Source: Chitinophagales bacterium
Lineage (GTDB): Bacteria; Bacteroidota; Bacteroidia; Chitinophagales; Saprospiraceae
DNA length: 40,210 nucleotides
NCBI GenBank assembly: GCA_022360175.1
Contig: JAKSDI010000086.1
Coordinates: 1 to 40,210 of the forward strand
Reading direction: 5' to 3'
Shown: positions 22,545 to 31,330 of the stretch, one piece after another
Layout of the letters: each line of letters starts with the position of its first letter
Numbering within the stretch: position 1 is the stretch's first letter
Position numbers and translations under genes: made by a program
Notes under the pieces: model-generated
Databases searched by the model: none
What the model saw: the letters and a program-made list of their open reading frames with translations, nothing else
Told to the model about the DNA's origin: nothing

Positions 22545-25259
22545 ATGGATGCCCTGAAATTTACTTTTGCCTTATTATTAAGCTTTTTATTATCAATATC
22601 GGGATTTGCACAGCGCAATTGTGGTACGATGGAGTATCTCGATCAGCAAATGCAGGAAAATCCTGAACATGCACTACATATGCATGAAATTGAAGAACAT
22701 ACCAAAAACATCTTGGCTAATGAAAGTCGAGTAGTTGATGGTGTTATTACTATTCCAGTAGTCGTACATATAGTTTGGAATGTAAATAATCCTGTCGAAA
22801 ATATTAGTGACGCACAGATTTTTAGCCAAATTGATATTCTAAATGAAGACTTTCGTAGAACGAATGCTGATGCAGTAAATACACCTGCTATGTTTCAATC
22901 GGTAGCAGCCGATTCTGAAATTGAATTTTGCCTGGCAACTGTAGACCCCAATGGGCAATCAACAGATGGTATCGTTCGGAAATCTACAACAAACTCTTCC
23001 TTCTCTTCTAATAATAATGTAAAGTTTGATGCAACCGGTGGTAGCAATGCCTGGCCTGCAGGAGACTATCTAAATATCTGGGTATGCGATCTTTCTGGTG
23101 GTTTGCTAGGTTATGCACAGTTTCCTGGTGGAAACCCGGCTACAGATGGGATTGTGTGTGACTATCAATATTTTGGAAACATTGGAACCGCTACCCCTCC
23201 TTTTGACCTGGGACGAACGGCTACTCATGAAGTAGGCCACTGGCTAAATCTTCGTCACATATGGGGCGATGGAGGATGTGGAGTTGATGACTTTGTAAGT
23301 GATACACCGCTAGCTGGAGGCTCTAATACGAATGGCCTTCCATGTACTTTCCCTGGTCCTAATTCATGTAATTCAGGAGCAAATGATCAGCCAGATATGT
23401 TCCAAAACTACATGGACTATTCTGATGATGCCTGTATGAATATTTTCACATTTGGGCAGCGTGTACGAATGCGTGCACTATTCGAACCAGGAGGATTCCG
23501 GGAAAGTCTGTTAAACTCGCAAGTATGTGCAGTGGCCACAAGCTGTAATGATGGCATTCAAAACGGTAATGAAACCGGAGTAGACTGCGGTGGTCCGGAT
23601 TGTCCTCCTTGTCCAACTTGTTTTGATGGCATTCAAAATGGTAATGAAACGGGAGTAGATTGTGGTGGCCCGGATTGCCCTGCCTGTCCAACTTGCTTTG
23701 ATGGCATTCAGAACGGTAATGAAACCGGAGTAGATTGTGGTGGCCCGGATTGTCCTCCTTGTGTAAGCTGTAATGATGGTATTCAGAATGGCGATGAAGA
23801 AGGAGTAGATTGTGGCGGAAGCAATTGCCCTCCATGTAATACTTGTGATGATAATGAACTCACGCTGGAAATTAACTTTGACTTGTTGCCTTCTCAGGTA
23901 AGCTGGGAGGTAACTGGTGCAGGAGGTGTCGTATTTGCAAGTGGTGGTCCATATATCAACAACCCAGCTAGTAGTAGCGTGACTGAAAATATATGCCTGC
24001 CAGATGGTTGCTATGAATTTACGATGTACGATAGTGGTAATGATGGATTATGCTGTCGTTTTGGTTTTGGTAATTACCAACTCACAGAAGATGCTACAGG
24101 AAATATTATTGCATCAGGAGCTGAGTATCAAAGTGAGGAGTCGACCAACTTCTGCTTAGGAAATACAAGCGGCCCAACTTGTAATGATGGTATCCAGAAT
24201 GGCGATGAAGAAGGAGTAGATTGTGGTGGAAGTAACTGTCCTCCATGTATGACTCCTCCAACTTGTGATGATGGTATCCAGAACGGAGATGAAGAAGGAG
24301 TAGACTGCGGCGGTTCTAATTGCCCTGCTTGTCCAAGTTGTAATGATGGCATTCAAAATGGTAATGAAACGGGAGTAGATTGTGGTGGTCCAGATTGCCC
24401 TGCATGCCCAACTTGCAATGATGGTATCCAGAATGGCGATGAAGAGGGAGTAGATTGTGGTGGAAGCAACTGCCCTCCATGTATGACTCCTCCAACTTGT
24501 AATGATGGTATCCAGAATGGTGATGAAGAAGGGGTAGACTGTGGTGGCTCTAACTGTCCGCCTTGCATGTCTGGTCCAACTTGTGATGATGGCATTCAAA
24601 ACGGTAATGAAACCGGAGTAGATTGTGGTGGCCCTGATTGCCCACCTTGTGATGGCTCTTGTAACAATGAGTTGGTGTTAACCTTAGACTTTGATCTCCT
24701 TCCAAATCAGACTACCTGGGAAATTACCAATAATAGTGGAGTTGTACTTTATAGTGGTGGTCCATATACCAATTCAAATAGCACATTAGTAGTTGATGGT
24801 ATTTGTCTGGATGATGGCTGTTACACCCTTACAATGTATGATAGTGGCAATAATGGAATGTGCTGCCGCTTTGGTTTCGGCTCTTATAGCCTGACAACAG
24901 TGAGCGGAACAGACTTAGCTTCAGGAGGTGTTTTTGGCGCATCTGATGCAACAGATTTCTGTTTAGGAGGAGCTCGTGAAATATCTAATGATAAGATTCC
25001 TAGCCATCCTAGTTGGGATGTATATCCTGTACCTGCATCCAACACACTTCATGTGCAGTATAAACTGTCAATTGATAGTGATGTACAAATATCGATGAGC
25101 AGTTTGACTGGCCGCATGATTAATCAGCAAGACTATCGTGCTTCTGCGGGAACAAATGAGGTGGAGATAGATTTAGGAGGTATGGCCAGTGGCGTATATT
25201 TCATCCACTTGACCCAAAATGGCCAACGCTACACCAAGCGCTTTATCGTAATAGAATAA
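22545..25259 (+). CDS. T9SS-secreted M43-like zinc metalloprotease with Cys-rich repeats
   Basis: Extracellular metzincin protease, 904 residues. The ATG at 22545 gives signal peptide MDALKFTFALLLSFLLSISGFAQ; the in-frame TTG at 22497 would add a non-hydrophobic leader. The catalytic domain (about 50-320) carries HEVGHWLNLRHIWG with zinc ligands His228, His232 and His238, a calcium/disulfide-rich loop, and the Met-turn in NYMDYSDDACM, as in pappalysin/cytophagalysin M43. Then come four 25-residue repeats of C-x-DGIQNG-(N/D)E-x-GVDCGG-x-x-CP-x-C (from residue 334), a beta domain of about 100 residues (ELTLEINFDLLPSQVSWEV ... CYEFTMYDSGNDGLCCRFG), six more repeats, a second such domain, and a T9SS type A sorting domain (WDVYPVPASNTLHV ... 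ASGVYFIHL). The next gene encodes a different protease with the same accessory modules. Confidence 0.93.
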   Translation: MDALKFTFALLLSFLLSISGFAQRNCGTMEYLDQQMQENPEHALHMHEIEEHTKNILANESRVVDGVITIPVVVHIVWNVNNPVENISDAQIFSQIDILNEDFRRTNADAVNTPAMFQSVAADSEIEFCLATVDPNGQSTDGIVRKSTTNSSFSSNNNVKFDATGGSNAWPAGDYLNIWVCDLSGGLLGYAQFPGGNPATDGIVCDYQYFGNIGTATPPFDLGRTATHEVGHWLNLRHIWGDGGCGVDDFVSDTPLAGGSNTNGLPCTFPGPNSCNSGANDQPDMFQNYMDYSDDACMNIFTFGQRVRMRALFEPGGFRESLLNSQVCAVATSCNDGIQNGNETGVDCGGPDCPPCPTCFDGIQNGNETGVDCGGPDCPACPTCFDGIQNGNETGVDCGGPDCPPCVSCNDGIQNGDEEGVDCGGSNCPPCNTCDDNELTLEINFDLLPSQVSWEVTGAGGVVFASGGPYINNPASSSVTENICLPDGCYEFTMYDSGNDGLCCRFGFGNYQLTEDATGNIIASGAEYQSEESTNFCLGNTSGPTCNDGIQNGDEEGVDCGGSNCPPCMTPPTCDDGIQNGDEEGVDCGGSNCPACPSCNDGIQNGNETGVDCGGPDCPACPTCNDGIQNGDEEGVDCGGSNCPPCMTPPTCNDGIQNGDEEGVDCGGSNCPPCMSGPTCDDGIQNGNETGVDCGGPDCPPCDGSCNNELVLTLDFDLLPNQTTWEITNNSGVVLYSGGPYTNSNSTLVVDGICLDDGCYTLTMYDSGNNGMCCRFGFGSYSLTTVSGTDLASGGVFGASDATDFCLGGAREISNDKIPSHPSWDVYPVPASNTLHVQYKLSIDSDVQISMSSLTGRMINQQDYRASAGTNEVEIDLGGMASGVYFIHLTQNGQRYTKRFIVIE
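23544..23837 (+). repeat. Four tandem DGIQNG repeats (75-bp period), M43-like protease
   Basis: Each unit encodes 23 residues with four Cys plus a two-residue link. Copies 1-3 are the NGNETG type spelt GGCATTCA(A/G)AA; copy 4 is the NGDEEG type spelt GGTATTCAGAA. Confidence 0.92.
24180..24650 (+). repeat. Six tandem DGIQNG repeats, M43-like protease
   Basis: Order of types: DEE, DEE, NET, DEE, DEE, NET. The synonymous codons track the type (GGCATTCAAAA with NET, GGTATCCAGAA with DEE), which points to two DNA-level subfamilies shuffled by recombination. Longer links (MTPP, MSGP) separate some units. Confidence 0.92.
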
Positions 25260-25274
25260 CAAATATGTCATTGG

Positions 25275-25301
25275 GCAGATGGTACTTATTGGACCATCTG
25301 C
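25275..25301 (+). promoter_or_regulatory. Hairpin between the two protease genes
   Basis: Perfect 9-bp stem GCAGATGGT (25275-25283) with 25293-25301 and a nine-base loop, in the 65-base gap between the two protease genes. No T-run follows. It may be a partial terminator or an mRNA stabiliser between the cistrons. Confidence 0.5.
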
Positions 25302-25324
25302 TCAACCAATTAAAACCTTTCTAA

Positions 25325-28300
25325 ATGAAGTATTTATTTACCCTGTTATGTACACTTTTATTGGGATTAGCTTTCGGGCAAGGCAGTATACGGCCTGCCG
25401 ATATAGTAGAGGCTGCCCAATTGCAAGGACGCAGTTTCGAAGCTGTATCCTTATTTCAATCATCACCAACACGTCAATTTTCTGAATCCAACCGCTTAGA
25501 TGAATTTCAGTTGTTGGATATACAGACAGAAGAATTACGAGCGCTTCAGCGTAGAGCACCTCAGGAATTATCATTAGCCATTCCTGCAGGGTTCAGAGGA
25601 GCAGCTTTAGAACTGGAGTTGGTACAAGTAGATATTACACTTAGCGAATTTAAGGTAATAGAAGCTTCTACCGGACAAGCAGCATCTGTACAAACTGGAT
25701 TGCATTATCGTGGAATTGTGAAAGGACAGCCTAATTCTACCGTTGCTCTCAGTTTGTTTAAAGATGATGTAATGGGAATGATTGCTACTCCTGAAGAAGG
25801 AAACATGGTATTAGGTAAGTTGGAGGAAAATCGTAGTGAACAGCAATATATTCTTTATCCGGATCGCGATGTCCAGTCAGATTTTGATATTGATTGCGCT
25901 ACCCCGGATGATGGAGAAGGCTACACTCGTAAAGATTTGGAGCCTCACCATATAGGCCGTGATTTATCTGACTGTGTACGTTTGTACTTTGAAGTAGACC
26001 ATGATATATTCATAGATAAAGGAGGAACAACGGGAGCTACAAACTATGTTACTGGTATTTATAATCAGGTCGCTACCTTGTATGCCAATGAAAATATTAA
26101 TACTGTAATTTCTGAAATTGTAGTATGGGATGTGACAAGCCCATTTAGTTCTGGAAGTAGCTCTGGTATGCTGAATGATTTTCAGGCATTTCATAACAAT
26201 TCATCCTGGAATGGTGATTTAGGACAATTACTATCTTATCAGGCGAGTGGCGGTATCGCTGCCGGTTTTAACGGTATCTGCAATCCTAATCGTGATAATA
26301 GTCTTAGTTTTAGTTCTATAGGTTCCAGCTTCAATATTGTACCTACCTATTCATGGACGGTCATGGTAGTGACTCATGAATTTGGGCACCTTTTTGGTTC
26401 TCGTCATACTCATGCATGTGTATGGAATGGCAATAACACCGCCATCGATGGATGTTCTGGTAGTACAGAGGGCTCTTGTCCTTTGCCAGGCAATCCTTCA
26501 ATTGGAGGTACTATTATGTCATACTGCCATTTGACTAGTGTAGGTATTAACTTCACACAAGGGTTTGGGCCACAACCAGGAGATGTTATTAGAAATGTAG
26601 TAGATGCTGCAACTTGTATGGTTCCTTGTGGGCCTCCAACCTGTGATGATGGCATCCAGAATGGCGATGAAACAGGAGTAGACTGTGGAGGCCCGGATTG
26701 TCCTGCTTGCCCAACTTGTTTTGATGGAATTCAAAATGGTGATGAAGTAGGAGTAGATTGTGGTGGCCCTGATTGCCCTCTTTGCCCTTGTAATCACAAT
26801 TTGCAATTAATTCTTGTACTAGATAACTATCCAGAAGAAACAACTTGGGAGGTAGTAGATCAGAATGGAGGAGTGTGGTTCTCTGGTGGTCCATATGGCA
26901 ACTTGCCTGATGGTTCTACAGTAACAGAAAATATGTGTTTACCTGATGGATGTTTTAATTTCATCATTTATGATTCATATGGCGATGGTATCTGTTGCTC
27001 TTATGGCAATGGTTCTTATCAATTGATAAATACGGATAATAATACAGTACTAGCTGCGGGTGGAAACTTTGGCTCATCAGAGCTAACTCCTTTCTGTTTG
27101 ACCTCTCCTACTTGTGATGACGGCATCCAGAACGGCGATGAAGAAGGAGTTGACTGTGGTGGTTCTAACTGTCCCCCTTGTGCTGTTGTTTGTACAGAAA
27201 ATGAATTAACACTTGATATCAATTTTGACCTCTTGCCTAACCAGGTCACTTGGGATTTCCAGGATAATCAAGGAGCTGTTGTTGCTTCTGGAGGCCCTTA
27301 CGGAAGTGATTTAAGTTTGGAGAATCTTCAGGAAATGATCTGCTTGCCAAATGGTTGCTATACTTTCAATATGTATGATAGCGGCAATGATGGCCTTTGT
27401 TGTAGATTTGGTAATGGTAATTTCCAGCTAATAGAAAATGCTACCAATGATATTTTGTCATCTGGTGCTGTATATAATTCTTTAGTTAGTTCCACTTTCT
27501 GTTTAGATAATGGTAGTGGCCCTACTTGTAATGATGGTATTCAGAATGGTGATGAGGAAGGCGTCGACTGCGGTGGTTCTTTCTGTCAGCCATGTGTGAC
27601 TTGTAGTGATGGCATCCAGAATGGTGACGAGGAAGGCGTTGACTGTGGCGGTTCTTTCTGTCCTCCATGTTCTGCTGATCCTACTTGTGATGACGGCATC
27701 CAGAATGGTGATGAAGAAGGAGTAGACTGTGGCGGTTCAGATTGCCCGGCTTGTCCAACCTGTGATGATGGTATCCAGAATGGTGATGAAGAAGGAGTAG
27801 ACTGTGGTGGTTCAGATTGCCCAACCTGTCCTACTTGTGATGACGGTATCCAGAACGGCGATGAAGAAGATGTAGATTGTGGCGGAACAAATTGTCCTCC
27901 ATGTGTGTCTTGTAGTGATGGTGTTCAGAATGGTGATGAGACAGGTATTGATTGCGGTGGTTCCTTGTGCCCACCATGTTATACCTGTGATGATGGCATC
28001 CAGAATGGTGACGAAACTGGCGTTGATTGTGGTGGCCCGATTTGCCCAATTTGCCCAGGTACTTGTAATTTTGACCTTACACTAACACTTAATTTCGACT
28101 TATTACCTAATCAAACTAGCTGGCAGATTACTAATGAGTTGGATATAGTTGTATACGAAGGAGGCCCTTATACAAATGAACCTGGTAGCAGTACGCTAGT
28201 TATTGAAGACCTATGTTTTGATGCGGGCTGCTATACGCTGACTATGTTTGATTCGGGTAATAATGGAATGTGTTGCCGCTTTGGTTTCGGTTCCTATGAA

Positions 28301-28687
28301 TTGACTGATAGCAATGGCAGTGTATTAGCCAATGGAGGTGACTTTGATGCTGAAGAATCTACCTTATTCTGTTTGGGTGGCCAATTGGGATTAGAAAGTG
28401 GAGTTGTGCCTATTGCAGTGCCACAACCTGCTATTCAGTCGCTAAAAGTATTCCCTAATCCTGCTACAGATCACTTGGCTGTGAAATTTGAAACTTCTGG
28501 TGAACAGGTGGATCTTTACTTCACTAGCCTGACAGGACAGCTAATGAGCCGCCATAGAGTAAATATCGCAGATGGTAAAGGAGCTATTAACCTATCTCTG
28601 GAAGATTACCCTGCAGGACTTTACTTTATCCACCTGGATAATGGAAATGGTGAAACAATGAGTAAACGATTTGTAATAATGAAGTAA
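25325..28687 (+). CDS. T9SS-secreted M12/reprolysin-like zinc metalloprotease with Cys-rich repeats
   Basis: Extracellular metzincin, 1120 residues. Signal peptide MKYLFTLLCTLLLGLAFGQ; a propeptide-like region to about 205; the catalytic domain at about 210-430 with HEFGHLFGSRHTH (zinc ligands His351, His355, His361) and the Met-turn IMSYCH. The ADAM/reprolysin-like layout differs from the M43-like neighbour. Downstream are ten C-x-DGIQNGDE-x-GVDCGG repeats in groups of two, one and seven, separated by three copies of the about 100-residue beta domain (LTLDINFDLLPNQVTWDF ... CYTFNMYDSGNDGLCCRFGNG type), and a T9SS type A sorting domain (LKVFPNPATDHLAV ... PAGLYFIHLDNGNGE). The two genes are 65 bases apart and probably form an operon ended by the terminator at 28720. 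Substrates are unknown. Confidence 0.92.
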   Translation: MKYLFTLLCTLLLGLAFGQGSIRPADIVEAAQLQGRSFEAVSLFQSSPTRQFSESNRLDEFQLLDIQTEELRALQRRAPQELSLAIPAGFRGAALELELVQVDITLSEFKVIEASTGQAASVQTGLHYRGIVKGQPNSTVALSLFKDDVMGMIATPEEGNMVLGKLEENRSEQQYILYPDRDVQSDFDIDCATPDDGEGYTRKDLEPHHIGRDLSDCVRLYFEVDHDIFIDKGGTTGATNYVTGIYNQVATLYANENINTVISEIVVWDVTSPFSSGSSSGMLNDFQAFHNNSSWNGDLGQLLSYQASGGIAAGFNGICNPNRDNSLSFSSIGSSFNIVPTYSWTVMVVTHEFGHLFGSRHTHACVWNGNNTAIDGCSGSTEGSCPLPGNPSIGGTIMSYCHLTSVGINFTQGFGPQPGDVIRNVVDAATCMVPCGPPTCDDGIQNGDETGVDCGGPDCPACPTCFDGIQNGDEVGVDCGGPDCPLCPCNHNLQLILVLDNYPEETTWEVVDQNGGVWFSGGPYGNLPDGSTVTENMCLPDGCFNFIIYDSYGDGICCSYGNGSYQLINTDNNTVLAAGGNFGSSELTPFCLTSPTCDDGIQNGDEEGVDCGGSNCPPCAVVCTENELTLDINFDLLPNQVTWDFQDNQGAVVASGGPYGSDLSLENLQEMICLPNGCYTFNMYDSGNDGLCCRFGNGNFQLIENATNDILSSGAVYNSLVSSTFCLDNGSGPTCNDGIQNGDEEGVDCGGSFCQPCVTCSDGIQNGDEEGVDCGGSFCPPCSADPTCDDGIQNGDEEGVDCGGSDCPACPTCDDGIQNGDEEGVDCGGSDCPTCPTCDDGIQNGDEEDVDCGGTNCPPCVSCSDGVQNGDETGIDCGGSLCPPCYTCDDGIQNGDETGVDCGGPICPICPGTCNFDLTLTLNFDLLPNQTSWQITNELDIVVYEGGPYTNEPGSSTLVIEDLCFDAGCYTLTMFDSGNNGMCCRFGFGSYELTDSNGSVLANGGDFDAEESTLFCLGGQLGLESGVVPIAVPQPAIQSLKVFPNPATDHLAVKFETSGEQVDLYFTSLTGQLMSRHRVNIADGKGAINLSLEDYPAGLYFIHLDNGNGETMSKRFVIMK
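26642..26785 (+). repeat. Two DGIQNG repeats, M12-like protease
   Basis: Two units (DETG, DEVG) directly after the catalytic domain; four Cys each. Confidence 0.9.
27113..27181 (+). repeat. Single DGIQNG repeat, M12-like protease
   Basis: One DEEG unit between the first and second beta domains. Confidence 0.9.
27527..28054 (+). repeat. Seven DGIQNG repeats, M12-like protease
   Basis: Seven units with more divergence than in the neighbour: one has EEDV in place of EEGV, one has GVQNG and GIDCGG, and the residue pair after GG varies (SF, SD, TN, SL, PI). All four Cys are kept in every unit. Confidence 0.9.
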
Positions 28688-28719
28688 AATGAAAATGTAA
28701 CCGTTATATATTGCAATTG

Positions 28720-28749
28720 AAGGCTTCTCCGTATGGAGGGGCCTTTTTT
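28720..28749 (+). terminator. Rho-independent terminator after the protease pair
   Basis: 11-bp stem (28720-28730 with 28735-28745, two G-T wobbles), loop GTAT, and a run of T through 28749. Confidence 0.88.
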
Positions 28750-29163
28750 ATTATTGGCTTTGTCTGTGGAAATACCTCTTCCGGAAGGGAGGTACGTTAA
28801 TAGGCGTTGCCGCTCGGATTAATGAAAAATCAGATTTAGTGACAGTCAAAAATTCTCGACGAAACCCTCTTCCTCTGATAGGAAATAGTTGGAAATAAGA
28901 ATTTTTATTTATAGTAAATTCTTATTGTAAATAAAATAAATCACAAGTTATTGATTGATTATGAAATTATTTCGACAATGTAGACGTTGTATTGAAACGG
29001 AAGTTGTAAAATGATTTAAGATAACTATTTGTAGAGAGATATGCCATTTGTTATACTATGAATAGTAAAGACAATAAGGTCGTTAAGAGGGGTTAAGTGA
29101 TATTCAGGTTGATATTCGATGCATGTAGATTAGATATAATTTTTATACGAAAAATCTAAAACT
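28750..29163. other. Intergenic region before the ankyrin lipoprotein gene
   Basis: No gene seen. An imperfect palindrome around CTTCCGGAAG (about 28775-28794, flanked by ACCTC/GAGGT) is the only strong structure. The last 200 bases are very AT-rich, without an exact TAnnTTTG near the start codon. Confidence 0.45.
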
Positions 29164-30813
29164 ATGAGAGTATTCCTATTAATCCTGATAATTAACACAT
29201 TATTACTATCATGTGTTACTGATGAATCATTAATTTTTGAATCCGTGGAAGAAGGAGGTTTTGGAGAGTTTAAGGAGTTAATATTAAGGAATAATAAATT
29301 AATAAATGCAACAAATGTTAATGGAACTCCTTTACTAGTGTATTGTATGAAATATAAGCGTGATTCTATGACATCCTATTTATTAGAGCGAAATGTAGAC
29401 GTTGACGCTGTTGATAAAGAAGGAAGATCGGCTCTGTTTTATGTATATAGCCCTGTCATGGTGAAAAACCTGATTGCACAGGGCGCGAATGTTAATTTGC
29501 AGGATTCATTCGGTAAAGCTCCTTTACATTTATATCAGGATATTTTAATGTATGATGAATTAATTAAGTATTCTCTGGATAGATTAAAAGTTAATATTAG
29601 AGACCATCAAAAAAAGACGCCATTGATGTATGCAATTCTTGAAGATGATGTTGATAAGGTTTCTATACTTCTTAATTATGGAGCTGATATACATTTTAAA
29701 GATAAATATGAGAATGATTGTATTCACTATGCGAATGCTTCAGGAAACCCGACCATCATTAAAATGATACAGGCAGAGTATAATGAATTTGTTATTAAAA
29801 ATACACTAAGCGTAGAAAAAATATTCGGAGCTACCTTTAATTTAAAAGGGTCATCATTTAATTCGAAAAATTCTATTGCTGTTAATGACCTTTCAATACC
29901 TTTATCTTCAGATGAACTGATTATTATTGGGTATAGTGGCTCTTCTAAGCCAAGTGAATACTTGTTTTTGCTTAATGAATTAGCAGAGATAGGAACTACT
30001 ATATATAGTGATAAGGCATCAAGGATTTATGAAAAACTCAAAGAAATTAATTCTGAGTTTGCAAATTCAGATTCCCAAGTAGATTTCTATTTAACATATA
30101 AAAATGACGGGGATATTCTGGCTAGAAACCCTTCATTTGAAGTGCGAGAACGTTTTCTTAAATGGCACAATACATCTGGCTTTAAAGATGTTATTGCCAG
30201 AAATGATTTATTACCTCCTGATAATCTAATGTCTGTTGTCGTAAAGAATAAAGATAGAATAAACCAGGCTTCTTTTAGGGTGGAAATATTTAGTGTTTCT
30301 AAACCTAATTCAGAAAACTTAGATGAAGAGAATCTTCATGTCGTTAATGACAAAAAGGTTGAGAATAATGCAAGTACTGTTGTAGAAATGAATGTTCTTC
30401 CAAGTATAGGAAAGAAAAATACTAAACGTAATGTACAATATACACCTAAAGAAGAAGACCAAATAACGAGCTATAAGCCTCAGGTAAAGGTTAGTTTTTC
30501 TCCAAACACTTTTTATGAGTATCCCAGTATGAAACCGATTAGTATAAGTGAGAATTATCTTATTCAAGGTGCTGCGAAGAATACATTAGAAGAAGCACAA
30601 AAATATGCTATGCTATATAGTAGGGTCCCTAATTTAGATGTTGTAATCTATAGGAAATATTCAGGAATTGCTCCTTTCAAAGTTTTTGTGGAAATGGCTG
30701 ATAGCAAAGAGAGCGCCAAGAGACGTAAGAATTATATCCGAACAAATTACGAATCTGTGGGTGATCTACATGAAGCTTTTATTGTAACTCGTCATAAGTT
30801 GATGGAGTATTAA
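29164..30813 (+). CDS. Ankyrin-repeat lipoprotein with SPOR-like C-terminus
   Basis: Lipoprotein of 549 residues. MRVFLLILIINTLLLSC is a lipoprotein signal with the acylated Cys at 17. Residues about 30-205 contain four to five ankyrin repeats (TPLLVYCMKYKRDSMTSYLLERNVDVDA; RSALFYV...IAQGANVNLQDSFGKAPLHL; KTPLMYAILEDDVDKVSILLNYGADIHF). A middle region of about 230 residues is unrecognised: beta/alpha, with SDELIIIGYSGSSKPSEYLFLLNELAE. The last 80 residues (NYLIQGAAKNTLEEAQKYA ... FKVFVEMADSKESAKRRKNYI ... HEAFIV) have the strand-helix-strand layout and spacing of SPOR peptidoglycan-binding domains; this is inferred, not certain. The gene is more AT-rich than its neighbours and stands alone between two repeat-rich gaps, which may indicate recent acquisition. 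A cell-envelope protein-binding role is plausible. Confidence 0.82.
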   Translation: MRVFLLILIINTLLLSCVTDESLIFESVEEGGFGEFKELILRNNKLINATNVNGTPLLVYCMKYKRDSMTSYLLERNVDVDAVDKEGRSALFYVYSPVMVKNLIAQGANVNLQDSFGKAPLHLYQDILMYDELIKYSLDRLKVNIRDHQKKTPLMYAILEDDVDKVSILLNYGADIHFKDKYENDCIHYANASGNPTIIKMIQAEYNEFVIKNTLSVEKIFGATFNLKGSSFNSKNSIAVNDLSIPLSSDELIIIGYSGSSKPSEYLFLLNELAEIGTTIYSDKASRIYEKLKEINSEFANSDSQVDFYLTYKNDGDILARNPSFEVRERFLKWHNTSGFKDVIARNDLLPPDNLMSVVVKNKDRINQASFRVEIFSVSKPNSENLDEENLHVVNDKKVENNASTVVEMNVLPSIGKKNTKRNVQYTPKEEDQITSYKPQVKVSFSPNTFYEYPSMKPISISENYLIQGAAKNTLEEAQKYAMLYSRVPNLDVVIYRKYSGIAPFKVFVEMADSKESAKRRKNYIRTNYESVGDLHEAFIVTRHKLMEY

Positions 30814-31083
30814 ATCAGTAAAACTTTAGTTCGCTCAACACTGGTTTAGACTTTTCTATTGAAATCGAGAGAGATAGCTTGTGATTGCTGGCCTGCCTGC
30901 ACGTAGCCGTTTCGACGAAGGCAAGGCAAAGCCCATTTTGAGTTTGTACTTGCCTCAGACAGGTCCGTAGCGGGAAAGTACGGTGCGAAAATCTGCCTGC
31001 TAACTGCAGGTAGGCAGGTAGCTAAAGTCGAGCAAACTTAATGCATCTCTTGTGGGGCAGTATGAATAAGTTTAAAACAGTTC

Positions 31084-31259
31084 CCTGTTTAAAAATTGTT
31101 TTTGATGATCAAAATAGTTCACTTTATGTTTAGACAAACTACCTGGCAAGCCAGCTTGCCAGGTAAGCAGGGGCGCTTAAATGAGAATACGACAGCGCTA
31201 TTTATACAACGAAGGGGTGTTTTGAGCCCAAAGGATGAAATTTAAACAAGTTCTTAAAG
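31084..31259. mobile_element. MITE-like element, copy B
   Basis: The left arm 31084-31140 aligns without gaps to 10344-10400 of copy A (40 of 57 identical, ending in the shared GTTTAGACAAA). The right end (31237-31259) read in reverse gives CTTTAAGAACTTG then TTTAAATTTC, matching the reverse of copy A's right arm and the motif at 40008-40031. Its centre holds an 11-bp perfect hairpin, TACCTGGCAAG at 31140-31150 with its complement at 31155-31165. No coding capacity. Confidence 0.55.
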
Positions 31260-31298
31260 ATTCCAACAGGATGTCCTCCTCAATATATGAGGACTAGA

Positions 31299-31330
31299 AA
31301 ATAAGGCTCTGCATAATAGGAGCCTTATTT
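31299..31330 (+). terminator. Terminator-like hairpin without an obvious upstream gene
   Basis: Perfect 11-bp stem AAATAAGGCTC (31299-31309) with 31320-31330, extendable by one A-T pair into the following T-run. A smaller hairpin (TCCTCA/TGAGGA around 31274-31290) precedes it. The nearest upstream stop codon is 486 bases away, so it may end an untranslated transcript or the long tail of the ankyrin gene. Confidence 0.6.

Noticed and set aside
24128-24599. Long open frames on the minus strand across the Cys-repeat arrays
   Set aside because: They are mirror images of the repeated coding sequence (no stop arises because each unit is alike), are Ser/Pro/Thr-rich repeats themselves, and have no start context or promoter.
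23544-28054. CRISPR-like array because of the regular 69-75 bp repeats
   Set aside because: Repeats lie in frame within two protease genes, vary mainly at third codon positions, and have no unique spacers.
30890-31020. tRNA-like or riboswitch-like structure in the CTGCCTGC region
   Set aside because: No TTCRA loop, no CCA-type acceptor stem and no known riboswitch core could be drawn; the pairing is explained by short inverted repeats.
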